DNA of 48,305 nucleotides from Oscillospiraceae bacterium. Lineage in GTDB: Bacteria; Bacillota; Clostridia; Oscillospirales; Oscillospiraceae. Under the pieces are notes generated by a model. It did no database searches. It saw nothing but the letters and a program-made list of their open reading frames with translations, and was not told the origin of the DNA. The stretch lies in contig CAJTFN010000025.1 in assembly GCA_910575815.1 (NCBI GenBank), forward strand, positions 1-48,305. The letters are read 5' to 3'. Both the position numbers and the translations under genes were made by a program. Below, piece by piece: positions 24,591 through 32,792 of this stretch (the first letter of the stretch is position 1; each line of letters begins with the position of its first letter).

Positions 24591-25637
24591 ATGAAACACA
24601 TTTTAAAAACCCTCTGCGCATTTATGAGTCTGGGGCTTCTATTGACCGCCTGCGGAGGGAATTCCGGCGGCGCCCCGGCTTCCGGCCAGCAGAACGCGCC
24701 GGAAGAGAAAGAGGAGAAGATCGAAATTCGAATCGCCGGCATCAAAAGCGACGACGACCCCGCAAGCGCTGCCATGCAGGCCTTCGCCGATGAGGTCAAC
24801 GCCAATTCCGACACGCTTTCCGTCAAGATTTTCACCAACAGCGTACTAGGCGGCGTGAACGATCTGCTGAGCGGCATGACCGACGGCACGGTGGACATGA
24901 TGTACAATACGCTCTCCTGCTATCCCTGGGTGCAGGGGGCAGAGGTGTTCAACGTGGTGTCCGCGCCCTTCATGTGGAACGACAACGCGCAGCTGGAGGC
25001 TTTTTTGCAGACGGAGGGCGCGCGGGGCTGGTTTGAGGACGCCGCCCAGCAGTCCGGTGTGCGCTGTGTCGTTGCCGCCGGTGAGCTGCCGCCCCGGGAG
25101 CTCACCGCCAATACCCCCGTCGCCGGCGCGGCGGATTTCAACGGCTTGAAAATTCGCACCGCCGAGTCGGCGCTGGTGCAGGCGACCATGCGCAAATTGG
25201 GGGCGCAGCCCACGGTGGTGGCCTTCTCCGATCTCTATATGGCCCTGCGCCAGGGAACGGTGGACGCCCAGGAAAACGGCTTTATGACCGTTAAAAGCGC
25301 CAGCTTGTATGAGGTGCAGAAGTATTTCATGAAAACGGATTACATCCGTGACGTCAGCGCGATCTTCATCAGCAACGATCTCTGGAACCGCATGTCCGAG
25401 GGACAGAGGGACGTGGTCGCGGCGGCGGCGGAGAAGGCCGTCCATACAGAGGAGGCGCTGATCGCGGAACAGATCGATGAGGTGGTGGCCTTCCTGGAGG
25501 AGAATATGACGTACGTGGAAATTGACGTGGCCTCGGTGCAGGAGACGCTGGGCGCGGATTTCTACGATCAGTTTGACGGGGACCTCTGGCCGGAGGGAAC
25601 CATGGAGGTGGTGAACGCCTTCAAGAGCGCCGGATAA
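24591..25637 (+). CDS. TRAP transporter substrate-binding lipoprotein (DctP type)
   Basis: 348 residues from the ATG at 24591 (GGAAAGGAG site). The signal peptide ends in LLTAC with lipidated Cys21. The mature protein has the DctP fold pattern: IRIAGIKSDDDPASAAMQAF, SVKIFTNSVLGGVNDLLSGM, FNGLKIRTAESALVQATMRK (with the conserved Arg that salt-bridges a substrate carboxylate), ALRQGTVDAQENGF. TRAP binding proteins capture carboxylate-bearing solutes such as sialic or uronic acids and pass them to the DctQM membrane pair encoded next. The following nag genes suggest an acidic or N-acetylated amino sugar. Confidence 0.92.
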   Translation: MKHILKTLCAFMSLGLLLTACGGNSGGAPASGQQNAPEEKEEKIEIRIAGIKSDDDPASAAMQAFADEVNANSDTLSVKIFTNSVLGGVNDLLSGMTDGTVDMMYNTLSCYPWVQGAEVFNVVSAPFMWNDNAQLEAFLQTEGARGWFEDAAQQSGVRCVVAAGELPPRELTANTPVAGAADFNGLKIRTAESALVQATMRKLGAQPTVVAFSDLYMALRQGTVDAQENGFMTVKSASLYEVQKYFMKTDYIRDVSAIFISNDLWNRMSEGQRDVVAAAAEKAVHTEEALIAEQIDEVVAFLEENMTYVEIDVASVQETLGADFYDQFDGDLWPEGTMEVVNAFKSAG

Positions 25638-25663
25638 CGGCTTGGCCGTTGAGGAGAAGACCG

Positions 25664-26947
25664 ATGAATGTGCTTTTGATTTTTGCGAGCATGTTTCTGC
25701 TGATGTTTCTGGGGATGGATATTTTCGTATCCATGGGCCTGTCGGCCACGCTGTATCTACTGGTCACCGGCAACGCGCCCCTCACCCTGATTCCGCAGAG
25801 CATGATCAACGGGATTTCCGGATTTTCCCTGCTGGCCATTCCGTTTTTTATGTTGGCCGGGGACTTTATGAACGTCTCGGGCATGACCCTGCGGCTGGTG
25901 AATTTCGCGAAGTTTTTCATTGGCCGGATCAAGGGCTGCCTGGCCTATACCTGTGTCTTTGTAAACGTGGTGGCGGCAGGCATCTCCGGCTCCGGGCCGG
26001 CGGATTGCAGCGCGGTGTCCTCGGTTATGCTGCCGGCCATGAAAAAGGACAACTACCCGGATGACTTCGCCGCGGCGGCCAACGCCGCTTCCGCCGTGGT
26101 GGGACCCATTATCCCGCCCAGCATCCCCATGGTGTTCATTGCCATGCTGACCAATCTCTCCGTGGGAAAGCTGCTGTTCGGGGGATTGGTTCCGGGGATC
26201 ATGATGGGCGCGGCCATGTGCGTCATCTGCTGGGCAAAGACCCGGAAGATGGACCTCCACGAGGAGGACCAGGAAAACCCCACCTGGACGGGTTTCTGGG
26301 CGGCGCTGAAGGAGGCGTGGCTGTCGCTGATTGCGCCGCTGATCATCGTCGTGGGCGTGCTCACCGGCTTTGTCACGATTACGGAGGTGGCCATTCTGGC
26401 GGCGGCCTATGTCCTCTTCATCGGCGCGGTGGTGTATAAGACCATCAAACTCCGGGATATTTTCCACGCGTTCCGAGGGGCGGCGCTGTTTTCCTCCAGC
26501 ATCATGGCCTTGTTTTCCATCGTCGGCATTTTCTCCTGGCTCATTGCCGTGGAGGAGGTGGGAAAAACCCTGGCCGCCGCGGTGCTGGTGTGGAACCTGC
26601 GCCCCTGGATGTTCCTGCTGCTGGTCAACGTCTGGTTTTTGCTGATGGGGATGATTATGGACGCCATCCCGGCCATGACCATTTTTGTGCCGGTGCTGCT
26701 GCCCATCGCGGAGGGGCTGGGCATTGACCCGGTGCACTTTGGCGTGGTGGTGGTGGTCAACCTGATGATTGGCCTGCTGACGCCGCCGGTGGGAGGGCTG
26801 CTGTTCGTCGAGTCCAAGCTCTCAGGCGTGTCCTTTGACCGACTTTCCAAGGCGGCCCTTCCCTTCTTGGGGGCCCTGCTGGTGATTCTGCTGCTGATCA
26901 CGTATGTTCCCCAGCTGGTGACCTTTGTACCCGGTCTGTTTTTCTGA
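25664..26947 (+). CDS. TRAP transporter large permease (DctM type)
   Basis: 427 residues from the ATG at 25664, preceded by GAGGAGAAG. About a dozen hydrophobic segments, the standard number for DctM, with family signatures AIPFFMLAGDFMN, SGSGPADCSAVSSVMLPAM, IIPPSIPMVF and LTPPVGGLLFV. It uses a cation gradient together with DctQ to import the solute held by the binding protein. The gene order here is P-M-Q rather than the common P-Q-M. Confidence 0.95.
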   Translation: MNVLLIFASMFLLMFLGMDIFVSMGLSATLYLLVTGNAPLTLIPQSMINGISGFSLLAIPFFMLAGDFMNVSGMTLRLVNFAKFFIGRIKGCLAYTCVFVNVVAAGISGSGPADCSAVSSVMLPAMKKDNYPDDFAAAANAASAVVGPIIPPSIPMVFIAMLTNLSVGKLLFGGLVPGIMMGAAMCVICWAKTRKMDLHEEDQENPTWTGFWAALKEAWLSLIAPLIIVVGVLTGFVTITEVAILAAAYVLFIGAVVYKTIKLRDIFHAFRGAALFSSSIMALFSIVGIFSWLIAVEEVGKTLAAAVLVWNLRPWMFLLLVNVWFLLMGMIMDAIPAMTIFVPVLLPIAEGLGIDPVHFGVVVVVNLMIGLLTPPVGGLLFVESKLSGVSFDRLSKAALPFLGALLVILLLITYVPQLVTFVPGLFF

Positions 26948-26958
26948 GGAGGTGCGCG

Positions 26959-27444
26959 ATGAAACAAGCTTTGGACAAACTGCGAAACCTTCTGGCGGGG
27001 ATGGCGGTGGCGTTGTTCGCCCTGATTTTCTGCCTGATCGTCGTGGAGATCGTCTGCCGGAATTTTCTGGGGTTCTCCTTGCTCTGGGTGACGGATTTCA
27101 TCCAGCTGGTGGTCTGCTGGATGCTGGCGTTCGGCATGTCGGCCATCGTGTATACGGACGATCATCTGCGCATCACCTTTATCCGGGAGATGCTGCCGGA
27201 AAAGGGCCGCCGCGGGGCAAACCTTCTGTGCTGCGCTTTGGAGCTGGTTTTCTTCCTGCTGCTGGTGCCCTACGGAGCGCAGATGGCCCAGACCAAAATG
27301 AAGATTTCCTTTACCACCCTGCGCTGGCCCATGGGATTTCAGTTCGCGGCGCTGCCGGTGTTTGGGGCGCTCTGCTCCCTGTTCATGCTGTACCGGCTAT
27401 ACCGGTCGGTCAGGGAATGGAAAGGAGGCAGGGCCCATGATTGA
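26959..27444 (+). CDS. TRAP transporter small permease (DctQ type)
   Basis: 161 residues with four membrane helices (MAVALFALIFCLIVVEIVCR, LVVCWMLAFGMSAIVY, LCCALELVFFLLLVPYGAQM, FAALPVFGALCSLFMLYRLY), the DctQ topology. The start has GGAGGTGCG. It sits 11 bases after dctM and its end overlaps the cupin gene by eight bases, so the three are translationally linked. Confidence 0.92.
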   Translation: MKQALDKLRNLLAGMAVALFALIFCLIVVEIVCRNFLGFSLLWVTDFIQLVVCWMLAFGMSAIVYTDDHLRITFIREMLPEKGRRGANLLCCALELVFFLLLVPYGAQMAQTKMKISFTTLRWPMGFQFAALPVFGALCSLFMLYRLYRSVREWKGGRAHD

Positions 27445-27799
27445 CTGCTGCTTTGCCCGGGAGGAGGACGGCGTCCTCACGGCCTTCGAGCATCACGACC
27501 ACATGACCCTGCTCACGGAACGCAACGGCGCCGAAGCGGGGTGCCGGACGGGGCTTCTATATTACCGGCAAACCGAGTATCTGCAAGGGGGCGTTCATGA
27601 GGACCAGGAGGGCTTCTTTGTCTTGGAGGGGTCCGGCTCCGCCCGGGTAGGAGAAGAGGAATTTCCCCTGGAGCCGGGAACCTGCTTCCTGGCCCCTGCC
27701 GGGGTGTACCATACCATCAAACGAAACAGCGGCTGCCCGTATGTGAAGCTGTTTTACTTTCACGCCGCCATCGATTGTGGGGCGATAAGGAGAGAATGA
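27437..27799 (+). CDS. small cupin-domain protein
   Basis: 120 residues from the ATG at 27437, with AAAGGAGG just upstream. A single cupin barrel is seen: the first motif around GGVHEDQEGFFVLEGSGSARVG and the second as LEPGTCFLAPAGVYHTIKR, with candidate metal ligands His and Glu in HEDQE and His in GVYH. In sugar operons such proteins are often sugar-phosphate isomerases or sensors. Its exact reaction is unknown; the setting suggests epimerising or isomerising an amino sugar. Confidence 0.82.
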   Translation: MIDCCFAREEDGVLTAFEHHDHMTLLTERNGAEAGCRTGLLYYRQTEYLQGGVHEDQEGFFVLEGSGSARVGEEEFPLEPGTCFLAPAGVYHTIKRNSGCPYVKLFYFHAAIDCGAIRRE

Positions 27800-27800
27800 C

Positions 27801-28568
27801 ATGGAAAAGAATTCGGAAATGCGAACATATAAAGAGACCATCAGCTCCCTGATGGACCAGATTTTGGGCGAGGAAGAGGCGGTTTCCCGGGCGGCGCGGC
27901 TTATTGGCGACTCCGTCATGCGGGGGCAGGTCATCCACGCCATCGGGCCCGGCGGTCATTCCAATATGGCGGTGGAGGAGCTGTTCTCCCGGGCGGGAGG
28001 CCTTGCCTGCGTCAACGCCATCCTGGATCCCGGCACCAATCTGAGCCACGGCGGCTTCCGCTCCATGAAGGTGGAACGGACCCCCGGCTATGCCATCCCG
28101 GTACTGGAGTCTTACGGAGTCGGCCAGACTCCGGGAGAGGTCCTGCTGATTATCAACGCCTATGGAATCAACTGTATGACCATCGACTGTGCGCTGGAGG
28201 CCAAGCGGCTGGGCGTATCCACCATCGCCATCACCTCCACCTCCTTCGCCAGGGAGCTGCCGAAGGACCATCCCTCACGCCATCCCACAGGGGCGAACCT
28301 TTTTGAGTCCGTGGATGTGTTCATTGACAACCATCTGCCCTATGGCGACGCCATTGTGGAGCTGGAGGGCTGCGAGCAGAAGGTGGGGGCCACGTCCACG
28401 TTTTGCAACTGCTTTGCGGTAAACTATCTGGTGGCGGAGTCTTGCCGCTACATGGCCTCCAAGGGGTTCACGCCGCCGGTGTTCCGCAGCGGGAACATGC
28501 CGGGAGGCGACGAGTACAACCGGGTGCTGGTGGAGAGATACACAGGCCGCTGCCGCCTGCTGTTCTGA
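27801..28568 (+). CDS. SIS-domain (UPF0309-like) sugar isomerase family protein
   Basis: 255 residues. The SIS phosphosugar-binding fold is indicated by VIHAIGPGGHSNMAVEELFS near the N-terminus, TPGEVLLIINAYGINCMTID in the middle, RLGVSTIAITSTSFARELP and ESVDVFIDNHLPYGDAIVEL towards the end. This matches the UPF0309 group of sugar isomerase-domain proteins, commonly found with NagA and NagB and sugar transporters. It probably acts on a phosphorylated or free amino sugar in the cytoplasm; the reaction is not established. One base separates it from the cupin stop codon. Confidence 0.85.
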   Translation: MEKNSEMRTYKETISSLMDQILGEEEAVSRAARLIGDSVMRGQVIHAIGPGGHSNMAVEELFSRAGGLACVNAILDPGTNLSHGGFRSMKVERTPGYAIPVLESYGVGQTPGEVLLIINAYGINCMTIDCALEAKRLGVSTIAITSTSFARELPKDHPSRHPTGANLFESVDVFIDNHLPYGDAIVELEGCEQKVGATSTFCNCFAVNYLVAESCRYMASKGFTPPVFRSGNMPGGDEYNRVLVERYTGRCRLLF

Positions 28569-28589
28569 GAGGCCGGAGGAAACAAGGCA

Positions 28590-29363
28590 ATGACAAAAGA
28601 ATTTGTGGTAGACCGCCTTCTGGTGCGGCAATTCGCCACGCGGGAGGAGATGGGCCGGGCGGCGGCGGGGGCCGTACGGGAACAGCTTCTGGAGACTCTG
28701 GCCCGGAAGAAGGAGGCGAACGTGCTCTTTGCCGCCGCCCCGTCGCAAAACGAACTGCTTTCCGCCCTGGCTGCCGCACCCGATGTCCCCTGGGAGCGGG
28801 TAAACGCCTTTCATATGGACGAGTATGTCGGGCTGGCGGAGGACGCCCCCCAGGGCTTTGGAAATTTCCTGCGCCGGTCGATTTTCGAAAAGCTCCCGTT
28901 TCGAAGCGTCTCCTATCTCCGTGGCGGCGCGGCGGACTTGGAGGCTGAATGCCGGCGGTACGCGGCGGCGCTCCAGACCCACCCGCTGGACGTCGCCTGC
29001 GCCGGAATCGGGGAGAACGGACACCTTGCCTTCAATGATCCCCACGTTGCGGACTTTCAGGACGCCCGGGCGGTGAAGCTGGTGGAGCTGGATGAGACGT
29101 GCCGCCTCCAGCAGGTTCACGACGGCTGCTTCCCCTCGCTGGAGCAGGTGCCCAGCCAGGCCCTGACGCTGACCATCCCCGCGATTTTGCGGGCGTCGGC
29201 CATCGTCTGCGTCGTGCCGGCCCGGACAAAGGCGCTGGCGGTCCGGACGGCCCTGCGGGAGGAGATCACCCCCCACTGTCCCGCCTCTGCGCTGCGGCTG
29301 CACAAGCACGCGGTGCTGTACATTGAAACGGAGAGCGCGTCGCTGCTGGAAAAGGAGGCGTAG
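28590..29363 (+). CDS. nagB: glucosamine-6-phosphate deaminase
   Basis: 257 residues, the NagB length. Catalytic features are present: FHMDEYVGL (general base Asp region) and GIGENGHLAFNDP (His and Glu that open the sugar ring). NagB turns glucosamine-6-phosphate into fructose-6-phosphate and ammonia. The N-terminus diverges from classic NagB (AAAPSQNELLSAL replaces the usual GLATGSTP phosphate loop), so a related amino-sugar phosphate may be the true substrate. NagA follows after three bases. Confidence 0.88.
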   Translation: MTKEFVVDRLLVRQFATREEMGRAAAGAVREQLLETLARKKEANVLFAAAPSQNELLSALAAAPDVPWERVNAFHMDEYVGLAEDAPQGFGNFLRRSIFEKLPFRSVSYLRGGAADLEAECRRYAAALQTHPLDVACAGIGENGHLAFNDPHVADFQDARAVKLVELDETCRLQQVHDGCFPSLEQVPSQALTLTIPAILRASAIVCVVPARTKALAVRTALREEITPHCPASALRLHKHAVLYIETESASLLEKEA

Positions 29364-29366
29364 CCC

Positions 29367-30548
29367 ATGGGAGAGCTGCTGATATACAACGGCCGCTTGC
29401 TGACGCAGGAGCGGCAGATCGACGGCGGCGCCGTGCTCTTGCGGGAGGGACGCATTGCCCGGGTGTATGAGGAGAAACCGGAGGACCTTCCGCCGGACAC
29501 GGAGTATCTGGATGCGGAGGGCCGGTACATTGCCCCGGGCTTTGTGGATATCCACGTACACGGCGGCGGCGGAACAGAGTTCATGTGCGACACGGCGGAA
29601 GAGGCGGAGACCGTCTGCATGACGCACCTCCGTCACGGGACCACCAGTATCGTGCCAACCACCTCTTCCGCCGCCCGGCAGGCGTTCCTGCGGTCCATGG
29701 ACAGCGTCAACCAAGCGGCCCGGCAGATGGCCCATGGGCCGGAAATACTGGGTATCCATATGGAGGGACCTTATTTTGCCGACAACCAACGGGGAGCCCA
29801 GGACCCCCGGCATGTCCGGAATCCGGACCCGGCGGAGTATTTGCCCATTCTGGAGCAGTATCCCAATATTATCCGCTGGTCGCTGGCCCCGGAGCTGCCC
29901 GGCGCGCTGGAGATGGCGGCGGACCTGTGGAAACGGGGGGTACAGCTTTCCATCGGCCACTCGGACGCGCTGTACGAGGAGGCGGTCCGGGCGTATGAAA
30001 ACGGGTTTACGTCCATTACGCATTTTTACTCCTGTACCTCTACCGTCCGGCGCATCAACGCCTATCGCCACGCGGGAATTGTGGAGGCCGGATACCAGCT
30101 GGACGATTTGTATGTGGAGGTGATCGCGGATGGCAGACACCTTCCAGCGAGTTTGTTGAAACTGATTTATAAAATCAAGGGAGCGGACCGGATTTGCCTG
30201 GTCACCGACGCCGTAAGCCCGGCGGGCTTGGCGGAGGTGCCAAATAAGCTCTATAGCCGGACCTGCGGCACGGATGTGATTGTGGAGGATGCGGTAGCGA
30301 AACTGCCGGACCGTTCCGCCTTTGCGGGAAGCGTCGCCACGGCGGACCGCCTGGTCCGTACCATGCATCAACTGGCGGACGTGCCGATGCGGGAGGCCGT
30401 GAAAATGATGAGCGCGACGCCGGCGAAGTGCATCGGCGTGTTTGACCGGAAGGGCTCCATCGCGGAGGGAAAGGATGGAGATATCGTGCTCTTCGATGAC
30501 CAGGTGTCGGTCTCAGCGGTCATTGTCCGGGGAGAGCGCGTGGTGTGA
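29367..30548 (+). CDS. nagA: N-acetylglucosamine-6-phosphate deacetylase
   Basis: 393 residues, normal length. Metal and substrate residues lie in the expected motifs: FVDIHVHGGGG (HxH), GIHMEGPYFA (metal Glu), LSIGHSDA and SITHFYS (metal His residues) and CLVTDAVSPAG (catalytic Asp). It deacetylates an N-acetyl amino sugar 6-phosphate before NagB deaminates it. Last gene of the operon; a hairpin terminator lies about 125 bases downstream. Confidence 0.95.
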   Translation: MGELLIYNGRLLTQERQIDGGAVLLREGRIARVYEEKPEDLPPDTEYLDAEGRYIAPGFVDIHVHGGGGTEFMCDTAEEAETVCMTHLRHGTTSIVPTTSSAARQAFLRSMDSVNQAARQMAHGPEILGIHMEGPYFADNQRGAQDPRHVRNPDPAEYLPILEQYPNIIRWSLAPELPGALEMAADLWKRGVQLSIGHSDALYEEAVRAYENGFTSITHFYSCTSTVRRINAYRHAGIVEAGYQLDDLYVEVIADGRHLPASLLKLIYKIKGADRICLVTDAVSPAGLAEVPNKLYSRTCGTDVIVEDAVAKLPDRSAFAGSVATADRLVRTMHQLADVPMREAVKMMSATPAKCIGVFDRKGSIAEGKDGDIVLFDDQVSVSAVIVRGERVV

Positions 30549-30670
30549 GAGCTGAATCAAGCCGTCAGAGCTTGCTTCCGGAGGGACAGACTGCTTTTGA
30601 AAGGCAGAAAGCGCGGCGGAGATGCGCGAGGGACGGCGACAAAACGATACCCAACCATGGTCAACACACA

Positions 30671-30706
30671 AGGCGGGAGCATCGCGTAAGATGCTCCCGC
30701 CTGTTT
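30671..30706 (+). terminator. terminator of the TRAP/nag operon
   Basis: AGGCGGGAGCATC (30671-30683), loop GCGTAA, GATGCTCCCGCCT (30690-30702), then GTTTAA. Perfect 13-bp stem, modest U-tract. Confidence 0.8.
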
Positions 30707-30787
30707 AAGTGGTTTTATAATATGGGCCGTTTAGTAGGCGGAAGGTCCGCCAAGGGGTTCCGCATGCCCTGGATTACGGGAGTGTTC

Positions 30788-31132
30788 CTAGAAATTATCC
30801 ATATTTCCGCGCCGGATATCCGGGGGAATGTTCTCCGGGATGACAGCGTGGCAGCTGATACCCAGATACTGGCACAGGGCGCCCCGATCTCCGTGGAAGC
30901 GTTTCAGTAGGTATCGCACGTAGTCGCTTTCCAGACGCTGCAAATCATTTGCGGCGGGAAGCGACGCAAAATCATGCTGGCAGGTCCCGCGCTTGCTGCT
31001 CATCAAGTGAAGGATCAGCTTGTTGTCGATTTTCAGCTGAGTGGAGAGAAGAACAATCCGCTCCGCCGGACTTCTAAGTTTCCGGATATTTTCCGGCCTA
31101 TCCCAGATGAGATGGAGATGGTTCTTACGCAT
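30788..31132 (-). pseudogene. C-terminal fragment of a sigma54-dependent regulator (PrpR-like)
   Basis: The open frame of 114 residues reads ENIRKLRSPAERIVLLS, which matches the end of a sigma54 AAA+ domain (normally GNIRELRNxxERLVVLS). About 50 residues later comes LESDYVRYLLKRFHGDRGAL CQYLGIS (split here), which matches a Fis-type helix-turn-helix. The final recognition helix (normally SRTTLWRK) is replaced by CHAVIPENIP. The AAA+ motor, the GAFTGA loop and any sensor domain are absent. It is therefore a remnant of a transcription activator, marking the left edge of the rearranged region. Confidence 0.55.
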
Positions 31133-31200
31133 ATGTCGGTTTAGCAGATATTTCTAAAGATATTGTCAAGGGGGAATATAAGATTAGGCCTTCCCGGCGG

Positions 31201-31617
31201 TCATGACTTTTCTCTTTCTCTGCTATGCCCTAAATCCGCTCCATGCGAGTGAATGTGGTGCTTGTCAACGTGGGTGCAGACAATAAGGCGTGTTTCCCCT
31301 TCGTCAGTGACATAGCGAGATCATAGCCAATCTTGTTCGCCGGCTCTGGCGTGATCTCCCCCCGCTTGAAGGACTGCCGCAGGTGGTAAGCGATCACATC
31401 ATTGTCCTTCCGCTCCCTGCCTGCAATGGCTACGTACTGCCGCTTCGTAAAAAAGGAACTCCTGGTCAACGATGGACGGATTGCACTGGTAGGCCGTGAC
31501 CAAATCGCCGCCGTTGGTTTTCTCTGGATTCTCCACATAGTCTATCACCCGGCCCAGGGCCTCCGCCACGGTCCGGCCCTTGCCGCTGTGCAAGGGTATC
31601 AGTCGTGCTGTTGCCAT
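31201..31617 (-). pseudogene. relaxase N-terminal fragment with two frameshifts
   Basis: From ATG 31615-31617 (AGGAGAGG upstream) the sequence reads MATARLIPLHSGKGRTVAEA, then GRVIDYVENPEKTNGGD and CNPSIVDQEFLF, the start of the MobA/VirD2-type relaxases of Tn1549-like elements. One extra base in the A-run at 31449-31454 breaks the frame. It resumes as TKRQYVAIAGRERKDNDVIA through YDLAMSLTKGKHA. A missing base at 31286-31287 breaks it again. The third frame gives LIVCTHVDKHHIHSH, the metal-binding His motif, and then diverges from the family and stops at 31201. The rest of the relaxase is absent. Confidence 0.8.
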
Positions 31618-31641
31618 TTTCAAAACCTCTCCTCAAGAAAG

Positions 31642-31910
31642 TATCGTTGAGGGTAGCCAGGGGCTGGGCATCCCGCTAAAAACGGATTGTGTTTTTACAA
31701 AGATAAGTTTACAGGTTCTTTGTTCTACTCATTGGTGCTTGAATGGATGTCCGGTGACTTATAAATGAGCGTAGTTACAGCTTGCTACACCGCACCTATC
31801 CCCTCGTACTCTGTAGTTTAGTTGCCCTCTCTCTGAGTTTACCAAACATCACTCTATGGCGGAAGCACCAATCTCGTTTCATTCCTCGTTGGTGCCTTTC
31901 GCAGAAAGGA
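31642..31910. other. AT-rich junction region with inverted repeat
   Basis: No convincing gene. ATTGGTGCTT (31731-31740) and AAGCACCAAT (31863-31872) form a perfect 10-base inverted repeat 122 bases apart, and a third copy of TTGGTGC lies at 31889. These may mark the ends or internal repeats of a lost element. Confidence 0.4.
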
Positions 31911-32003
31911 ATGGTCATAAATGAAAAAAATAAGAACTTAAAGACGATTACTCAGATCGGAGTAGTTGTATCCGATTTGGATGCCGCGATAGAGGGAATA
32001 GGG
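31911..32003 (+). pseudogene. N-terminal fragment of a VOC (glyoxalase-fold) protein
   Basis: From ATG 31911 the frame reads MVINEKNKNLKTITQIGVVV SDLDAAIEGI (split here). The QIGVVVSDLDAAIEG part is the first beta-alpha unit of vicinal-oxygen-chelate proteins such as methylmalonyl-CoA epimerase-like enzymes. After about 31 codons it becomes unrelated sequence lying antisense to the end of the next sigma gene. A head without a body indicates truncation by recombination near 32000. Confidence 0.55.
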
Positions 32004-32024
32004 TGTTCCTTTTCTAATAAAAAA

Positions 32025-32561
32025 TCATACCCTCTGCTCCATCGCCTGCCGGGCCTTGCGTCTGGCTCGGACCAGCGCCGTCCTCACATTATCCGAGGGC
32101 ATGTTCAAATTACCGGCAATCTCCTTGCCGCTTTTCTTTAAGATGTACTTTGCGCTAAGCAGGTACTGTGTCCTTTCATCCAAGTTGCCCCACACATGGG
32201 CCAAGCGGTACAGGTCCTCCTGCGCGATGATCTGATCCTCCGGCGTAGGCGCGGGATCGGCAAGCGCTTCCTGTTCCTCCCACAAAATTCCCCGGTCCTT
32301 CCCCCGTAAGGAGTTGTACGCGGTGTTCTTTGCCGTGGAGATAATGTAATTCACCAGCTTGTTTTGCTCCATCCCCCGCAGCAGGGGCAGCTTTTCAATC
32401 AGCTTCTCCACTACCGACTGGAGCAGGTCCTCCACTTCGTCCGTATTGCCGGTGATCTTTCGTACCTCGGAATAGATCAGGCGGCGGTATTGGAGATATA
32501 ACCATGTCATAAACGCCTTGTCATCCTCGTCCTCAATTGCCATAATAACCAGCGGAAGCAT
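32025..32561 (-). CDS. sigma-70 family sigma factor (mobile-element type)
   Basis: 178 residues from ATG 32559-32561. Region 2 is seen as WLYLQYRRLIYSEVRKITGN, EVEDLLQSVVEKLIEKLPLL and YIISTAKNTAYNSLR; region 4 as LDERTQYLLSAKYILKKSGKEIAGNLNMPS, then DNVRTALVRARRKARQAM. It belongs to the ECF-like group common in Clostridial integrative elements. It is divergent from a second sigma gene at 32793, with a 231-base shared upstream region. A candidate promoter has TATACT near 32621-32616. No anti-sigma gene accompanies it. Confidence 0.85.
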   Translation of the reverse strand: MLPLVIMAIEDEDDKAFMTWLYLQYRRLIYSEVRKITGNTDEVEDLLQSVVEKLIEKLPLLRGMEQNKLVNYIISTAKNTAYNSLRGKDRGILWEEQEALADPAPTPEDQIIAQEDLYRLAHVWGNLDERTQYLLSAKYILKKSGKEIAGNLNMPSDNVRTALVRARRKARQAMEQRV

Positions 32562-32732
32562 GGAATCACCTGCCTTTCTCCTGTCTGTTCGGGTGTGCTG
32601 GGATTTTTTTTAGTATAGCATAGTTTGTGCGGGAAACAAAGCCTTTTGCACGATTTCTTTGCGCAGCGGCCTTTGTTTGTGCAGGGTTTTCCTGTTTTTA
32701 CCTTTTCCCTTGAAAAAAGATAAAAATTTTTT

Positions 32733-32772
32733 GGTTGCATTTTCCGATTTCCGTGTCTCCTATTATATAGGG
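32733..32772 (+). promoter_or_regulatory. putative ECF promoter P1 (copy 1 of a shared motif)
   Basis: GGTTGCATTTT at 32733-32743 and GTGTCTCCT at 32753-32761. The same two blocks, with exactly the same spacing, stand before the secreted-protein gene (34104-34143). This is the expected picture of an ECF factor recognising its own promoter and that of a target gene. Confidence 0.7.
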
Positions 32773-32792
32773 GAAAATAAGGAGGGATAAAA

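Noticed and set aside
28275..30371. 698-residue minus-strand open frame
   Set aside because: It lies antisense to nagA, nagB and the SIS gene; its composition is that of a shadow frame and no motif is recognisable.
24591..30548. Sialic acid catabolic operon
   Set aside because: TRAP plus NagA and NagB suggested it, but no N-acetylneuraminate lyase, ManNAc kinase or epimerase is present, so the substrate is left open.
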